NCBI RefSeq assembly: GCF_030406045.1
Contig: NZ_CP128988.1
Coordinates: 2,753,001 to 2,817,000 of the forward strand
Length of the DNA stretch: 64,000 nt
DNA from: Thiohalobacter sp. IOR34
GTDB taxonomy: Bacteria; Pseudomonadota; Gammaproteobacteria; Thiohalobacterales; Thiohalobacteraceae
Reading direction: 5' to 3'
Shown here piece by piece: positions 63,500 to 64,000 of this stretch (the stretch's first letter is position 1; each line of letters starts with the position of its first letter). The notes beneath the pieces are model-generated. The model did not search any database. It was not told the DNA's origin and saw only the letters and a list, made by a program, of their open reading frames with translations. The position numbers were made by a program, and so were the translations under genes.

Positions 63500-64000
63500 G
63501 GAAAACGATTTCTGGCGAGAGGTGCAGCTCAATACCCTTGTAGACAATGAGTATCCTATTTGTTACGGGATACTTAAGCCCGGGAAATTCTTCCAGGGCG
63601 GTGTGCCTGTAGTGAAGGTAAAAGATATCACCAACGGCATTATTCAGACCGAATCATTGCTACTCACTGACCCTCAAATTGAGAATCAGTATAAACGTTC
63701 TCGGTTAAACGGGGGCGACATATTGTTATCAATAAGAGGCACCACAGGTAAGGTTGCTATTGTTCCAGATCTTTTGAAAGGAGCTAACATCACACAGGAT
63801 ACAGCGCGTATACGGATTTCCTGTGATATAACGAAACGATATGTATTGCAAGTACTAAGAAGCGACTATGTGCAAACGCAGATAGAAAAGGACAAGGTAG
63901 GTCAGGCCGTAAAAGGAATAAACATTAGAGATGTAAGAAAATTATCGTTTTTGATCCCAAAGACCCTATCAAGCCGCAAGAAAGTTACCGATTTGCTCGA
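63492..64000 (+). CDS. Second type I specificity (HsdS) gene, 3' end outside window
   Basis: A GTG start at 63492, overlapping the RhuM stop by eight bases, opens a frame to the window end (about 169 residues). The sequence reads like one target-recognition domain: GIL KPGKFF, VPVVKVKDITNG, LNGGDILLSIRGTTGKVAIV and GQAVKGINIRDVRKLSFLIP. Base composition is clearly AT-richer than hsdM, a sign of separate acquisition of the specificity gene. Whether it is full-length and whether hsdR follows cannot be seen. Confidence 0.85.
   Translation, partial: MSKENDFWREVQLNTLVDNEYPICYGILKPGKFFQGGVPVVKVKDITNGIIQTESLLLTDPQIENQYKRSRLNGGDILLSIRGTTGKVAIVPDLLKGANITQDTARIRISCDITKRYVLQVLRSDYVQTQIEKDKVGQAVKGINIRDVRKLSFLIPKTLSSRKKVTDLL

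Overview
The window looks like chromosome from a GC-rich, chemolithoautotrophic, sulfur-oxidising gammaproteobacterium. It carries form II RuBisCO with its CbbQ/CbbO activase, APS reductase (aprBA), the cytoplasmic sulfite dehydrogenase soeABC, and a complete periplasmic nitrate reductase operon (napFDAGHBC). The tsaD / rpsU-yqeY-dnaG-rpoD / tRNA order is typical of gammaproteobacteria. The exact genus cannot be fixed from sequence reading alone.

Layout. 1-1670 is a partial Cu+-type P-ATPase, followed by a palindromic repeat cluster. 2086-4107 holds a MOSC protein, a DNR-like Crp/Fnr regulator and a DUF302 protein. 4179-6849 holds purC, purE and purK. 6916-11975 is a four-gene HlyD/ABC-2 export operon. 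12234-19559 is the minus-strand carbon-fixation cluster cbbM - sulfotransferase - cbbQ - cbbO - histidine phosphatase - cbbR. 19732-28792 holds a YkgJ protein, aprBA and the divergent soeABC. 28833-34443 is a minus-strand outer-membrane uptake cluster (TonB, TonB-dependent receptor, beta-propeller protein, thioredoxin-like protein) invaded by mini-elements. 34764-42116 holds moaA and the nap operon. 42224-54513 is mostly housekeeping (TSUP permease, aldehyde dehydrogenase, slt, epimerase-like, cca, uppP, midA-like, folK, folB, plsY, tsaD). 54675-59197 is the macromolecular synthesis operon with rpoD. A tRNA-Ile(CAU) at 59291 is followed by AT-richer DNA carrying a GIY-YIG protein and a type I modification locus with RhuM and two S-type genes, running off the window end.

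How the genes work together. AprBA and SoeABC are two routes for oxidising cytoplasmic sulfite, side by side and divergently transcribed. Their electrons can support CO2 fixation by CbbM, which CbbQ/CbbO would keep active. Nap allows nitrate to serve as an electron sink. FNR/DNR-type boxes sit in front of both napF and moaA (molybdenum cofactor synthesis, needed by NapA and SoeA), and a DNR-like regulator is encoded at 2917.

The intergenic regions are unusually rich in repeats of four kinds: (i) 25-bp GTAG-headed REP palindromes; (ii) a roughly 244-bp mini-element with 19-bp terminal inverted repeats and CTAG flanks; (iii) heptamer tandem tracts (CAGAAGC-like) at gene ends; (iv) a tandem triplication of the cca 3' end. 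Two copies of the mini-element appear to supply the start codon and N-terminus of neighbouring exported proteins, which is the most unusual feature of the window.
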